A stretch of 38,175 nt of DNA from DATJSJ01 sp035504175 (GCA_035504175.1 DATJSJ010000077.1:1-38175); one strand, 5' to 3'; counted from the first letter of the stretch, positions 7,849 to 18,222 are shown. Made by a program: numbers and translations. Notes: a model not told the origin generated them from the sequence alone.

Positions 7849-8210
7849 TCCGCCGGCCGGCCTCCCTCGCTCGCTCTCGACCGGTCGGGCGGCCGGCTTC
7901 CGTCCGGGCGCAGCGCGAGACGGCGGCCGGAGCGCCATGCTGACGCCGAAGCGCGCCGCGAACAAATCAAAACGGAACCAGCGCGCCTGTGCCCACGCCC
8001 CGAGGGGCGAACCCCGCAGCCCCCAGGCTCGCGCCGGGCCATCCGCTCCGATCGAAATGGGGCGGCCGCGGCGTCTATACCGCGGCCGCCCCGGGGCTTC
8101 GGATCCGGGCGTTCGCCCAGCACGCGCAGACATGGTCAGTGAATGCAATCAATGCAAGGGCCGTACCTCCCGGTCGTCCCCTGCCCCGGCGGGCCGGTCC
8201 GCGGCCGGCT
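7849..8210. other. Intergenic region with a long perfect hairpin
   Basis: This 362-base gap lies downstream of the nickel/cobalt permease and upstream of the Nudix gene, both on the minus strand. No gene is visible. The main feature is the hairpin at 8059-8092; the Nudix promoter should lie between it and 7848. Confidence 0.5.
8059..8092 (-). terminator. Perfect 13-bp hairpin downstream of the NiCoT gene
   Basis: 8059-8071 (GGGGCGGCCGCGG) is the exact reverse complement of 8080-8092, with an 8-base loop. On the minus strand it is followed by CCCATTTCG, a weak T stretch. The position, about 120 bases past the NiCoT stop, fits a terminator. Confidence 0.5.
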
Positions 8211-9272
8211 CTATCGCTCGAACCGCGCCATCTCGATGTCGTCCAGGCCGCGGTAGCGGTAGACGATCACCGAGCCGACCCACGCCACGATGAACAGGCC
8301 GATGATGGCGAAGCCGAGCGCGTTGAAGTTGTCGTTCAGCGCGCCGATCGCATTCCAGAACCAGCCCCGCAGCGCCAGCTGGTCGCCGAGCAGGCCAAGC
8401 GCCTCGATGCCGCCAATGAACACCGCCACCAGGACCGAGACGAAGGTGATCGCGAGATTGTAGTACAGCTTGCGGATCGGCTTGATGAACGCCCAGTCGT
8501 AGGCGCCCAGCATCAGAATGCCGTCGGTCGTATCGATCAGCGACATGCCGGCGGCGAACAGCGCCGGGAAAACCATGATCGACCAGATCGACACGCCCTT
8601 CGCCGCCTGCGTCGCCGAGATGCCGAGAAGTGCCACCTCGGTCGCGGTGTCGAAGCCGAGCCCGAACAGGAAGCCGAGCGGGAACATGTGCCAGCTTCGG
8701 GTGACCAGGCGGAATAGCGGCCGGAACAGCCGGGCCAGCACGCCGCGGCTGTTCAGCAGCAGGTCGAAATCCTCGTCCACGTAGCGGCCGCCGCGCTGGA
8801 CATGGCGGAAGGTGCGCCAGACCGCGCGCAGGATGATCAGGTTCGCGGCGGCGACGACAAACAGGAACAGGGCCGAGACCGAGGTGCTGACGATGCCGCC
8901 GATCGCCTTCAGGTGATCGAAGGATCCGGTCAGCACCGTGGCGGTCCCCGCGACCGCCGCGGCGGCGAGGATCACCACCGCCGAATGCCCCAGGGCGAAG
9001 CAGAAGCCGATGCCGACCGGCCGCTGGCCCGCCTGCATCAGCTTGCGCGTCACGTTGTCGATGGCGGCGATGTGATCTGCGTCCACCGCATGGCGCAGGC
9101 CGAAGCCGTACGCCAGGAGGGCGGTGCCGAGCAGCACGGGCTGATTGCGAAACACCAGCACGGCCCAGGCCCAGGCCGCCAGATTGGCGACCAGCAGGAC
9201 GAGGTAGATGCCGATGATCGGTCGCCTGAGGGCGGAAGGCTGGTCGACGATTCGTCTGAACAGGCTTGGCAT
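8211..9272 (-). CDS. HoxN/NixA-type nickel/cobalt permease (NiCoT family)
   Basis: A 353-residue inner-membrane transporter for Ni2+ and/or Co2+. The family signature HAVDADH (HX4DH) is at residues 61-67 in RHAVDADHIAAIDNVTRKL. Other conserved blocks are LGHSAVVIL and GFDTATEVALL, and about eight membrane segments alternate with a charged central loop. Length is typical. The ATG at 9272 follows an AGAGGC stretch. A cobalamin riboswitch lies 130 bases upstream on the same strand, which points to cobalt uptake for B12 synthesis as the regulated function; nickel transport cannot be excluded from sequence. No B12 biosynthesis genes are in the window. Confidence 0.93.
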   Translation of the reverse strand: MPSLFRRIVDQPSALRRPIIGIYLVLLVANLAAWAWAVLVFRNQPVLLGTALLAYGFGLRHAVDADHIAAIDNVTRKLMQAGQRPVGIGFCFALGHSAVVILAAAAVAGTATVLTGSFDHLKAIGGIVSTSVSALFLFVVAAANLIILRAVWRTFRHVQRGGRYVDEDFDLLLNSRGVLARLFRPLFRLVTRSWHMFPLGFLFGLGFDTATEVALLGISATQAAKGVSIWSIMVFPALFAAGMSLIDTTDGILMLGAYDWAFIKPIRKLYYNLAITFVSVLVAVFIGGIEALGLLGDQLALRGWFWNAIGALNDNFNALGFAIIGLFIVAWVGSVIVYRYRGLDDIEMARFER

Positions 9273-9331
9273 TGCGGTCTGCCTCTGACGTCATGTCATC
9301 GCAGGCCTCGGCCGCTCCGCGTCGCGCGGAC

Positions 9332-9397
9332 CGTCCCATCGGGACGCCCCGCCCGATGCGGCTGCTCTGACGTCCCGACACGGCGGAATGCCGTGTC
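9332..9397 (-). promoter_or_regulatory. Candidate expression platform of the cobalamin riboswitch
   Basis: Between the aptamer and the NiCoT start, the minus-strand RNA can form a perfect 8-bp hairpin (9390-9397 with 9377-9384, GACACGGC). It then contains GGGACG (9376-9371), CGTCCC (9346-9341) and GGGACG (9337-9332). The middle segment can pair with either flanking one, so the two helices are mutually exclusive, as expected for a switching element. No T-run follows, so control of translation or Rho-type termination is more likely than an intrinsic terminator. Confidence 0.5.
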
Positions 9398-9401
9398 CTT
9401 T

Positions 9402-9581
9402 GATGGCAGGTCTCCTGGCTCGCGGGTCGCCGCCGTCCACCGCCTTCCCAGGTTGCCCCAGTGGCCAGTCTGGTGTCCGGCTCGCCGCCTACAGTTGCGG
9501 GGACAGCCGCGGCCTTCCACCGCGTTCCCTCTTAGCCCCTTGCGGGGAACCATCGCCGGCAGCCTACGGGCAGATGCCATC
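9402..9581 (-). ncRNA. Cobalamin (adenosylcobalamin-type) riboswitch
   Basis: Read on the minus strand, this leader carries the conserved pieces of a B12 aptamer in order: a closing stem GATGGCA (9581-9575) pairing with TGCCATC (9408-9402), TAAGAGGGAAC, the B12 box core CCCCGCAACTGTAG, CCACTGG, CTGGGAAGG, and the 3' segment CGACCCGCGAGCCAGGAGACC. Size, about 180 bases, is normal. It precedes the NiCoT gene, so high cobalamin should turn down cobalt uptake. The assignment rests on the consensus sequence and the pairing seen by eye. Confidence 0.93.
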
Positions 9582-9630
9582 ACGCGGCAATGAGCAACCC
9601 ATCCGCGCCCGGGCGGCAGGCGGGACCAGG

Positions 9631-9664
9631 CCACGATCATCGAAGGCGGAATCACCGAAGGCGT
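9631..9664 (-). repeat. Degenerate dispersed repeat, copy 3 (inverted), with adjacent palindrome
   Basis: The reverse complement of 9631-9664 matches copy 1 (5366-5400) at about 27 of 34 positions, including an identical CGCCTTCGGTGATTCC. Next to it, 9672-9687 is a palindrome (GGTTTGA AA TCAAACC). The copy lies between the riboswitch leader and the 3' end of the response regulator gene. Confidence 0.45.
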
Positions 9665-9690
9665 GAATCATGGTTTGAAATCAAACCGCC

Positions 9691-9721
9691 AGACCACGAC
9701 CGGTCGGAGCGATCGTGGTCT
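9691..9721 (-). terminator. Hairpin at the end of the response regulator gene
   Basis: AGACCACGA at 9691-9699 pairs perfectly with TCGTGGTCT at 9713-9721 across a 13-base loop. It overlaps the stop codon of the minus-strand response regulator gene at 9720-9722 and is followed by the AT-rich palindrome at 9672-9687. The position suggests the terminator of the signalling operon. Confidence 0.5.
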
Positions 9722-10103
9722 AGCCGCCGCCGGATGGCGCACCCGGGAGCAGCGCCGCCATCTTGGCCAGCAGCCGCGGCAGCTCGATCGGCTTGGTGTC
9801 GTAATCGTCGCAGCCCGCTTCCATGGCGCGCTCGCGGTCGCCGTCCATCGCATGCGCGGTGAGCGCGATGATGCGCAGACCCTTCGTCGCGGGGTCGGCG
9901 CGCAGCCGGCGCGTCGCCTCCCAGCCGTCGATCACCGGCAGGCTCAGATCCATCAGCACGATATCGGGTGTCACGTTGCGCGCGGTCTCGATTGCCGCGG
10001 CACCATCGGTCGCGGTGATCACCTCGTGGCCGCTGCGGCGCAGCCGGCGCGACAGCATGTCGCGATTCATCTCGTTGTCCTCGACGAGAAGCACCCGCGC
10101 CAT
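9720..10103 (-). CDS. CheY-like single-domain response regulator
   Basis: A 127-residue stand-alone receiver domain. Visible features: acidic pocket E8-D9 (VLLVEDN), phosphoacceptor D52 in IVLMDLSLP, T82 in IIALTAHA, and K104 in YDTKPIEL. There is no output domain, so it should act by protein contact or in a phosphorelay. It lies two bases after the stop of the hybrid kinase gene and is clearly co-transcribed, which makes the kinase its likely phosphodonor. The small size and the DivK/CheY-like pattern are typical of regulators paired with multi-receiver kinases. Confidence 0.92.
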   Translation of the reverse strand: MARVLLVEDNEMNRDMLSRRLRRSGHEVITATDGAAAIETARNVTPDIVLMDLSLPVIDGWEATRRLRADPATKGLRIIALTAHAMDGDRERAMEAGCDDYDTKPIELPRLLAKMAALLPGAPSGGG

Positions 10104-10105
10104 AC

Positions 10106-12808
<2,703 letters not shown>

Positions 12809-12886
12809 GTCAACGCCCGCGCCGTGTGCAGGGCCGGCGGCCGGTGCGCCGCACCCGCGCAGGTCGGCAACGGGCGCGCGACCGCC

Positions 12887-13681
12887 TCAATGCGCCAGCG
12901 TGATGCTGACGACGCCGCCGAGATCGCCGAGCTTGCGGCCCTCGCGCGGGTAGCCGGTGATGTCGAGCGAGCCTTTCGGGCCGCCATGGCAGGCCAGGCA
13001 GGAGGCGTCGTAGTATTCCGGCATCAGCATGCGGAACTCGGGCTTGCCGTCGACCATGACCATGGCGGTGTACGGCTTGCCGCGCGGCCAGCTGCGCGCG
13101 AGCAGCTTGTCATCGATGATGTGCCGCTCGAAGGCGTCGGGCAGCGCCTTGCGGTTGCGCACCAGATCGACCGGGGCGGTGACCTTGATCGAGGCCTCGG
13201 CGCCGGCACGGCGCTGGAATGCCTCATCGACCAGGCGCGCGAACACCGCCGGGATGAAGCCCTTGAACGCCATTCCCTTCATGTTGATGGTCGACTGGTT
13301 GGCGTCAGTGACCTCGACGATCGAATCCATCATGTCGTGCAGCAGCCGGCCCTGGCGCGAATCCGGATCGAGCTTCGCCGGGTCGATCCCCGTGCGCTTG
13401 CGGAAGATCGCCAGCGTCTCCGCCAGCACTTTCTTGCCGTCCAGCCCCTTGTCGCCGAGAGCGGGATTGTTGATCAGCGCCTGGTTGTCGGAGATGACCG
13501 TGCGCGCCGCGCGCAGCATGTCGGCGAGGCTGTCGGCGATCGCGACGTCCCGATCCTTCGCCGCCTGCAAGGTGGCGGAGGCCATGGCCGGCGGCCCGGC
13601 GACCAGAAGCGAGGCAGCACCAAGCAGCACCACCACCCCCGCGGAGAGAGCGATCGTCCAGGGGCTGCGGCAGCGCGTCAT
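12887..13681 (-). CDS. DUF3365 (Tll0287-like) c-heme-type periplasmic protein
   Basis: A 264-residue exported protein. Residues 1-36 form a signal peptide or N-terminal anchor (TIALSAGVVVLLGAASLLVAG...AMASA). The rest matches the DUF3365/Tll0287-like layout: a helical front, then a PAS-like domain with YTAMVMVDGKPEFRMLMPEYYDASCLACHG. A single CxxCH heme-attachment motif lies at 228-232. The family is proposed to sense redox state or small molecules, and it is sometimes fused to or encoded with signalling kinases. Here it sits 78 bases upstream of a hybrid histidine kinase on the same strand, so it could supply the input. Start: ATG at 13681, with GAGGA eight bases upstream; an in-frame ATG at 13699 is an alternative. 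Confidence 0.83.
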   Translation of the reverse strand: MTRCRSPWTIALSAGVVVLLGAASLLVAGPPAMASATLQAAKDRDVAIADSLADMLRAARTVISDNQALINNPALGDKGLDGKKVLAETLAIFRKRTGIDPAKLDPDSRQGRLLHDMMDSIVEVTDANQSTINMKGMAFKGFIPAVFARLVDEAFQRRAGAEASIKVTAPVDLVRNRKALPDAFERHIIDDKLLARSWPRGKPYTAMVMVDGKPEFRMLMPEYYDASCLACHGGPKGSLDITGYPREGRKLGDLGGVVSITLAH

Positions 13682-13850
13682 AGGCTCGGTCCTCGGCATC
13701 GGCGCCGAAGTGACACCCGCGGCGCGCCGCTGTCCATAGCGCGGCCGGCCCCAGCCGCGGGTGACGCGCTTCACCCGTGCGCGTGCGGCGACGCCCGACG
13801 CCGGACGCGCGGGAGTGTCGCGCCGGCGCCGGCGGACGCGCCACCGCCGC

Positions 13851-14147
13851 TCAGTCCGGCTGCGTCCAGCGAATGTCGGGCGGATCGCGAAACGCGAAGC
13901 GCAGCAAGTGGCGGGCGACGACGTCCTCGACCTGCGCCAGCGCCGCCGCGTCGGCAGCGGTCACCCGCAGCACCAGCGTCTCATCCTCCGCCGCGAGCGT
14001 GCAGGTGCCGGCGGGAAACGCGATATCGCCGCGATCCTCTTCCAGCGTGACCGGCAGCCGGTGCTGAAAATGCTTGCAGAGCTGCGCGAGATAGCGCCGT
14101 GGCGTGGCGATGGCGATGCGGGCCTCGGCCGCGAGCGGCGGCGGCAT
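13851..14147 (-). CDS. DUF2218 family protein
   Basis: A 98-residue cytoplasmic protein with the DUF2218 pattern: ATPRRYLAQLCKHFQHRLPVTLEEDRGDI, then FPAGTCTLAAEDETLVLRV and VVARHLLRFAF. DUF2218 domains often occur fused to or next to siderophore-interacting (ferric reductase) proteins. Its start overlaps the stop of the PadR gene (TGATG), so translation is coupled and it must be under the same nickel- or metal-type control. The biochemical role is not established to my knowledge; the conserved Cys and His residues (LCKHFQH) could bind metal, which is inference. The usual reductase partner is absent. Confidence 0.88.
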   Translation of the reverse strand: MPPPLAAEARIAIATPRRYLAQLCKHFQHRLPVTLEEDRGDIAFPAGTCTLAAEDETLVLRVTAADAAALAQVEDVVARHLLRFAFRDPPDIRWTQPD

Positions 14148-14740
14148 CAGCTCCGCTCCACGCTGGTGGCGGCAGCGTCGAGCGCGGCGGCGACGGCATC
14201 CGCCTCGGCCTCGCTGAGCGGCCCGCGGGAGAGGCGCAGCCGCAGCGCCAGCTTCAGGTTCTCCATCGCGCGCAGGATTTGCGGCGCCGGACCGCCGGCA
14301 CGCACGCGGGCAGCCTCGTCCATGCGCGCGAGCAGGGCGTCCAGCGCCTCGCGGTTGGCGTCCAGGAACGCCCGCCCTTCTTGCGTGATGGTGTGCAGCT
14401 TCTTGCCGCTGCCATCCGCCGCGCCGGCGGTCACCTGGCCGAGTTCCTCGAGCAGGGTCAGGGTGGGATAGATCACGCCGGGGCTCGGGCTGTAGGCGCC
14501 GCCGACGCGCTCCTCGATCGCCTTGATGATCTCGTAGCCGTGCCGCGGCTTCTCCGCGATCAGGCTGAGGATCACCAGGCGCAGGTCGCCATGGGCGAAG
14601 AACCGCCCGAGTGCGGAGCGGCCGCCGCCATGGCCATGCCGCCCGTGACCGCGGAACGGTCCGTCGAGCCCGTGCCCACCGCGGGCGAAGCGATGGCCGT
14701 GGTCGAACGGGGATTGGTGGTCGCGATGTCTGTGGTGCAT
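14147..14740 (-). CDS. YqjI-like PadR transcriptional repressor with His-rich metal-binding N-terminus
   Basis: A 197-residue regulator. Residues 1-40 contain ten His among Gly and Arg (MHHRHRDHQ...GHGRHGHGGG). They are followed by the PadR winged helix: FFAHGDLRLVILSLIAEKPRHGYEIIKAIEERVGGAYSPSPGVIYPTLTLLEELG. The helical C-terminal dimer region ends the protein. This is the layout of E. coli YqjI, a nickel-responsive repressor of itself and of the ferric-chelate reductase gene yqjH. Start: the ATG at 14740 has CGGAG upstream and begins the His-rich segment. A perfect palindrome sits 14 bases before it, so autorepression is very likely. Nickel as the ligand is inferred from the His-rich tail. 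Confidence 0.88.
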   Translation of the reverse strand: MHHRHRDHQSPFDHGHRFARGGHGLDGPFRGHGRHGHGGGRSALGRFFAHGDLRLVILSLIAEKPRHGYEIIKAIEERVGGAYSPSPGVIYPTLTLLEELGQVTAGAADGSGKKLHTITQEGRAFLDANREALDALLARMDEAARVRAGGPAPQILRAMENLKLALRLRLSRGPLSEAEADAVAAALDAAATSVERS

Positions 14741-14754
14741 GAGAAGCTCCGAGT

Positions 14755-14793
14755 GTGTTTCGATATATCGGAGTCGCAGATATATCGAAACAC
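14755..14793. promoter_or_regulatory. Palindromic operator upstream of the PadR gene
   Basis: Arms 14755-14769 (GTGTTTCGATATATC) and 14779-14793 are perfect 15-bp reverse complements with a 9-base spacer. Allowing one mismatch, they extend to 19 bp. The sequence is strikingly AT-rich for this GC-rich region and contains the self-complementary CGATATATCG. Its place just upstream of the PadR ribosome site fits an operator for a dimeric repressor and probably overlaps the promoter. Confidence 0.8.
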
Positions 14794-14989
14794 GCTCGGG
14801 TGCAAGCCCCGGCGCGATCAGAACCGACGGCGCCCGGTCATTCAGGCAGGGCGGCCGCTTGGCGCGACGGGCTTCTCGGAGCGGAACCGCGGATCTGCCC
14901 GGCGCGGCCGCTTCCGCCAGTGCGAGCAAATCGCGTCTGCCGCAGGCCGCACGCCGCCGACCGGGTCGCGCCACCTGTCACGCCATCTC

Positions 14990-16150
14990 TCACTGGGCCA
15001 GATAGAAACTGCCGAGCCAGAGGGTGATGTCGTTGAAAGCCGGCCCGGTGAAGGCCGGCGTCTGCGTCACCGCGTTGGTCTCGATGATGATCATCCGGTC
15101 GCTCTTCGAGATCACGAAATACTCGCGGGCGAGGTAAAGCCGGTCGACGGCCGCGCCATTCACGGTGACGTCCGACCATTTCATGATCACCTGCGCGTAC
15201 AGCAACGGACCGATTTTCTGCACGTTCCGCAGGCTGTAGGTAAAGTTGGGCGCCGAGCTCGCAGCATTCAGCAAGACCGAGAGCTGAGCCGTCAGGAAAA
15301 ACCCGACCGCATCGGATTGGAAGGTGCCGGTGAGCAACTTGGTGTACTCGTTTAGCTTGGCCTCCTGGCCCGGCTCCTTCTTCGCTCCGGCGTTTCCATT
15401 GCTGGCAGAGCGGGCTCCCTTGACATCGACTTCGGCCGGATCGGAGAAGTCAGCGCTGAGCGACTTGAGCATCCCGAAAAGCTCGGGCGCGCGATCCATC
15501 GGCACGATCTGGACCATGATGAAGGGAAACAGCTTCTTCACGAAGGCGCCCGCGACCGAGTATTCCTGCCGGCCGCGCCACACGTAGATCGGAAACAGGC
15601 TGAACGGGCGCTGCGCCGCGGCCGGCACCTTGGCCAGGTCGAAACCGGCCACTTCCGACCCCAGGGCCAGCTCGGTGCTCTTGTAGTAGCGCCAGCGCGT
15701 GGCGTCCTGCAGGGCGAAGAACTCCCCTTCCGGATTGAACTGAACCTGCCCGGAGGCGTCGCCCATATCCATGGACGGCTGCTGGACGAAGAATTTCTGC
15801 ACGTCGAGATACTTCTGCCCGCCGAGCCGCCGCTCGACGGAGGTTATGCGCGAGTTCAGCGCGTCGATCTGGGTCTCATACTGGCGGTTCGCCGCCTCCA
15901 TCTTCTCGGTGAATTTCAGGTCCGCTTTCTCTATCTCGATCTGCTGCGACTGCTTCAGACCGTCGATTGCCTCGGTCTTGAAATACTCGCTGATCCCGGC
16001 CACCGTGCCGCCCGCGAGCACGGCGATCCCGACCGCGAAGACCAGAAGGTTGCTCTTGAGCCGGTCGGCGAGCGAGGGCGCGTCGTGAGCCGCGACCGCA
16101 GCAGGTGCGACGGGCCGATCCCCCGACGGTGACCCCGCTGTCTCGCTCAC
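14990..16150 (-). CDS. Unrecognised membrane-anchored coiled-coil protein
   Basis: A 386-residue protein that I cannot assign. It has a cytoplasmic Pro/Ala-rich N-terminus of about 30 residues. One membrane segment follows (LLVFAVGIAVLAGGTVAGI, about 34-54). Then comes a coiled-coil stretch (IEIEKADLKFTEKMEAANRQYETQIDALNSRITSVERRLGG, about 74-115). The rest is a soluble region with aromatic beta-like segments (RWRYYKSTELAL, FSLFPIYVWRGR, YLAREYFVISKSDRMIIIETNAV). There is no signal-peptidase site, so the bulk is probably periplasmic with a type II anchor. Start: GTG at 16150, with GGAGG six bases upstream; the TTG two codons earlier is too close to that site. It stands alone, facing the PadR region and not obviously part of either neighbouring operon. 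Confidence 0.75.
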   Translation of the reverse strand: MSETAGSPSGDRPVAPAAVAAHDAPSLADRLKSNLLVFAVGIAVLAGGTVAGISEYFKTEAIDGLKQSQQIEIEKADLKFTEKMEAANRQYETQIDALNSRITSVERRLGGQKYLDVQKFFVQQPSMDMGDASGQVQFNPEGEFFALQDATRWRYYKSTELALGSEVAGFDLAKVPAAAQRPFSLFPIYVWRGRQEYSVAGAFVKKLFPFIMVQIVPMDRAPELFGMLKSLSADFSDPAEVDVKGARSASNGNAGAKKEPGQEAKLNEYTKLLTGTFQSDAVGFFLTAQLSVLLNAASSAPNFTYSLRNVQKIGPLLYAQVIMKWSDVTVNGAAVDRLYLAREYFVISKSDRMIIIETNAVTQTPAFTGPAFNDITLWLGSFYLAQ

Positions 16151-16299
16151 GCGCAACCTCCGCCGGAATCCTCTCGCAACTCTGCCAGTTTAACAAACCG
16201 GCAACCCGGCCGCGTCATCAATTTCGTGGCAAAACCGATATGATCCGCAGATGGGACGTCGCCGCCGGAGTGCAGCGTCCGTCGGCCGCCACCGGTCGC

Positions 16300-17265
16300 T
16301 CAGGCCCGCGCGCGGCCCTTGGCGAGCGCCAGCACGGCGATGATGATGAAACCGGTGACGACATAGCGCAGCCCCGCGCCCACCCGCATCACGTTCAGCA
16401 TCGTGACCACGAGATCGAGCAGGGTCGCGGCACCCCAGAGCCCGGCGACCGAGGCCTGGCCGCCGGCGATGCTGGTGCCGCCGAGCACCACGACCGCGAT
16501 CGACATCAAGAGGTAGTCGGTCGCCATGTCGAGCGACGCGCCGCCGGCATAGGCCGAGAGCAGCACGCCGCCGAGACCGGCGAGCAGGCCGGAGATCACG
16601 TATACCCCGGCGATGGTGCGATCGACGCGCACGCCGGCGAGCCAGGCGGCGCGCCGGTTCTGCCCCGTCGCCAGCACCGAGCGGCCGAACACGGTCCGCC
16701 GCAGCACCTGCGCCGCCAGCACCGCGACGACCACGAACACCAGCGCGATCACCGGCAGGCCGGCGACGCGCATGGTGGAAAAGGCGGCGAGCGCCGGCGC
16801 GGGCTTGGCGGTCGAGCCGCTGGAATAGGCGATCGCCATCGACTGCGCGACGAAGCCCGCGGCGAGCGTGCCGATCATCGGTGGAATCGCCAGCAGCCGG
16901 ATCATCGCGACATTCGCAATCCCGGCGCCAAACCCGACCCCGAGCCCGACCAGCAGGCCGGGGATCAGCCCGGCATTGCTCTGCTGCATCGTCCCCATGG
17001 CGAGATAGCCGGCCAGCGTCATCACGCCGGGGATGGAGAGGTCGATGTTCCCCGGACCCGCCGTGATCACCAGCATCTGGCCGAGGCCGACGATGACGTA
17101 GAAGGTCGCGAACTGGACCGCGACCGCGAGCGTGTCGAGCCCGCCGCGTCCGCGCACCACCGCGACCGTCAGCAGCCACACCAGCAGTGCCGCGGCGAAG
17201 GACCAGATCCACGGCCTTCGGTCGAGCCAGGGCCGCAGCGCGAAGCGGGCGGCGGTGTCGCTCAT
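16300..17265 (-). CDS. CUT2 sugar-type ABC transporter permease (RbsC-like), second permease
   Basis: A 321-residue inner-membrane permease of the ribose/xylose/galactose (BPD_transp_2) family with about nine hydrophobic segments. Hallmarks are GPGNIDLSIPGVMTLAGYLAMG near residue 70-90, GRSVLATGQNRRAAWLAGVRVD, and the C-terminal GGTSIAGGQASVAGLWGA. Its ATG at 17265 overlaps the stop of the preceding permease by four bases (ATGA), so the two are translationally coupled and probably form a heterodimeric channel. It is the last gene of the minus-strand transport operon. The GxNIDLSV motif reads GPGNIDLSI, slightly different from its partner, consistent with a two-permease system. Confidence 0.92.
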   Translation of the reverse strand: MSDTAARFALRPWLDRRPWIWSFAAALLVWLLTVAVVRGRGGLDTLAVAVQFATFYVIVGLGQMLVITAGPGNIDLSIPGVMTLAGYLAMGTMQQSNAGLIPGLLVGLGVGFGAGIANVAMIRLLAIPPMIGTLAAGFVAQSMAIAYSSGSTAKPAPALAAFSTMRVAGLPVIALVFVVVAVLAAQVLRRTVFGRSVLATGQNRRAAWLAGVRVDRTIAGVYVISGLLAGLGGVLLSAYAGGASLDMATDYLLMSIAVVVLGGTSIAGGQASVAGLWGAATLLDLVVTMLNVMRVGAGLRYVVTGFIIIAVLALAKGRARA

Positions 17266-18167
17266 GCCGCGGGCCGCCGCCCGAAGGCGCGCAGCGCCAG
17301 CACCAGGATCAGGATGCCGCCCTGCGCGCTGAGCTGCCAGTCCGACGAGATCTCGACGAAGGACAGCAGCGATCCGGTCAGCAGCATGATCAGCGCGCCG
17401 ATCACGGCACCGGCCGGCGATACGATGCCGCCGAAGAACTCGCCGCCGCCGACGATCACCGCGGCGATGGATTCCAGCGTGTACTGGCCGCCGACATTGG
17501 CATCGCCGGTGGTGTTGAGCCCGGTGGTCGCGAGCCCCGCCAGCACGCCGAGCGCGCCGGCGACGCCGTACATGATCGCGCGGCCGGCGAGCGGCGACCA
17601 GCCGGCGCGCTCGATCGCGCGCTGGTTGCCGCCGAGCCCGCGCAGCACCGCGCCGTACGAGGTACGCATCAGCAGCCACTCGCCAACGACGGCGGCGACG
17701 ATCGCAAGCAGCACCGGCAGCGGGACGACCGGCGGCCGCCAGCCGGTTGCCGCCTGCAGCCAGTCCGGCGCGGCGCCGCCCGGCGAGGGCAGCAGCAGCA
17801 GGGCAAGCCCGAGCCAGACGAACGACGCGCCGAGCGTCACCACGATCGCCGGCAGTTGCCGCAGGTGGATCAGCGCGCCCATGCCGGCATAGGCGAGCAC
17901 GCAGAGCGCCAGTGCCGCCCAGCCGAGCGCCGGCGTGGTCGCGAGCAGCGTCGCGGCGATGCAGTTGACCAGCGAGACGAACGGGCCGATGCCGAGATCG
18001 ATGTCGCCGAGCGCGATGACGCAAAGCTGCGACAGTGCCGCGAACACCAGCGGCAGCGAGAAGTTGAGCAGCAGGGTCAGCCCGAAATAGCTCGCCGCCC
18101 GCGGCTGGCGCAGGAAGATCAGTGCCAGCATCGCCGCCAGAGCGACTGCCGGCAGGACCACCCGCAA
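17262..18167 (-). CDS. CUT2 sugar-type ABC transporter permease (RbsC-like), first permease
   Basis: A permease of about 301 residues from the same family as its downstream neighbour: ALGDIDLGIGPFVSLVN near the first third, YGAVLRGLGGNQRAIERAGW in the middle and VGGGEFFGGIVSPAGAVIGAL near the end. About eight to nine membrane segments. The start is uncertain: no ATG is in frame near the N-terminus. TTG at 18167 or GTG at 18161 give an N-terminus that runs straight into the first membrane helix, and the open frame continues upstream into the ATPase gene. The expected coupling with the ATPase (stop at 18223) leaves about 55 bases between them. Confidence 0.85.
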   Translation of the reverse strand: MRVVLPAVALAAMLALIFLRQPRAASYFGLTLLLNFSLPLVFAALSQLCVIALGDIDLGIGPFVSLVNCIAATLLATTPALGWAALALCVLAYAGMGALIHLRQLPAIVVTLGASFVWLGLALLLLPSPGGAAPDWLQAATGWRPPVVPLPVLLAIVAAVVGEWLLMRTSYGAVLRGLGGNQRAIERAGWSPLAGRAIMYGVAGALGVLAGLATTGLNTTGDANVGGQYTLESIAAVIVGGGEFFGGIVSPAGAVIGALIMLLTGSLLSFVEISSDWQLSAQGGILILVLALRAFGRRPAA

Positions 18168-18222
18168 CGGCGGCAGGCGCAGGCCGCGCCGGGATGCGAC
18201 CGGGCCCAGCGCAGGGGCGGCG

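Noticed and set aside
8149..9381. A 410-residue open frame on the minus strand overlapping the NiCoT gene
   Set aside because: It is Arg/Gly-rich and out of frame with the clear transporter sequence; an artefact of high GC.
16105..17892. A 595-residue plus-strand frame rich in Arg, Asp, His and Gln opposite the permeases
   Set aside because: Composition is typical of the antisense of membrane-protein codons; the permeases are unmistakable.
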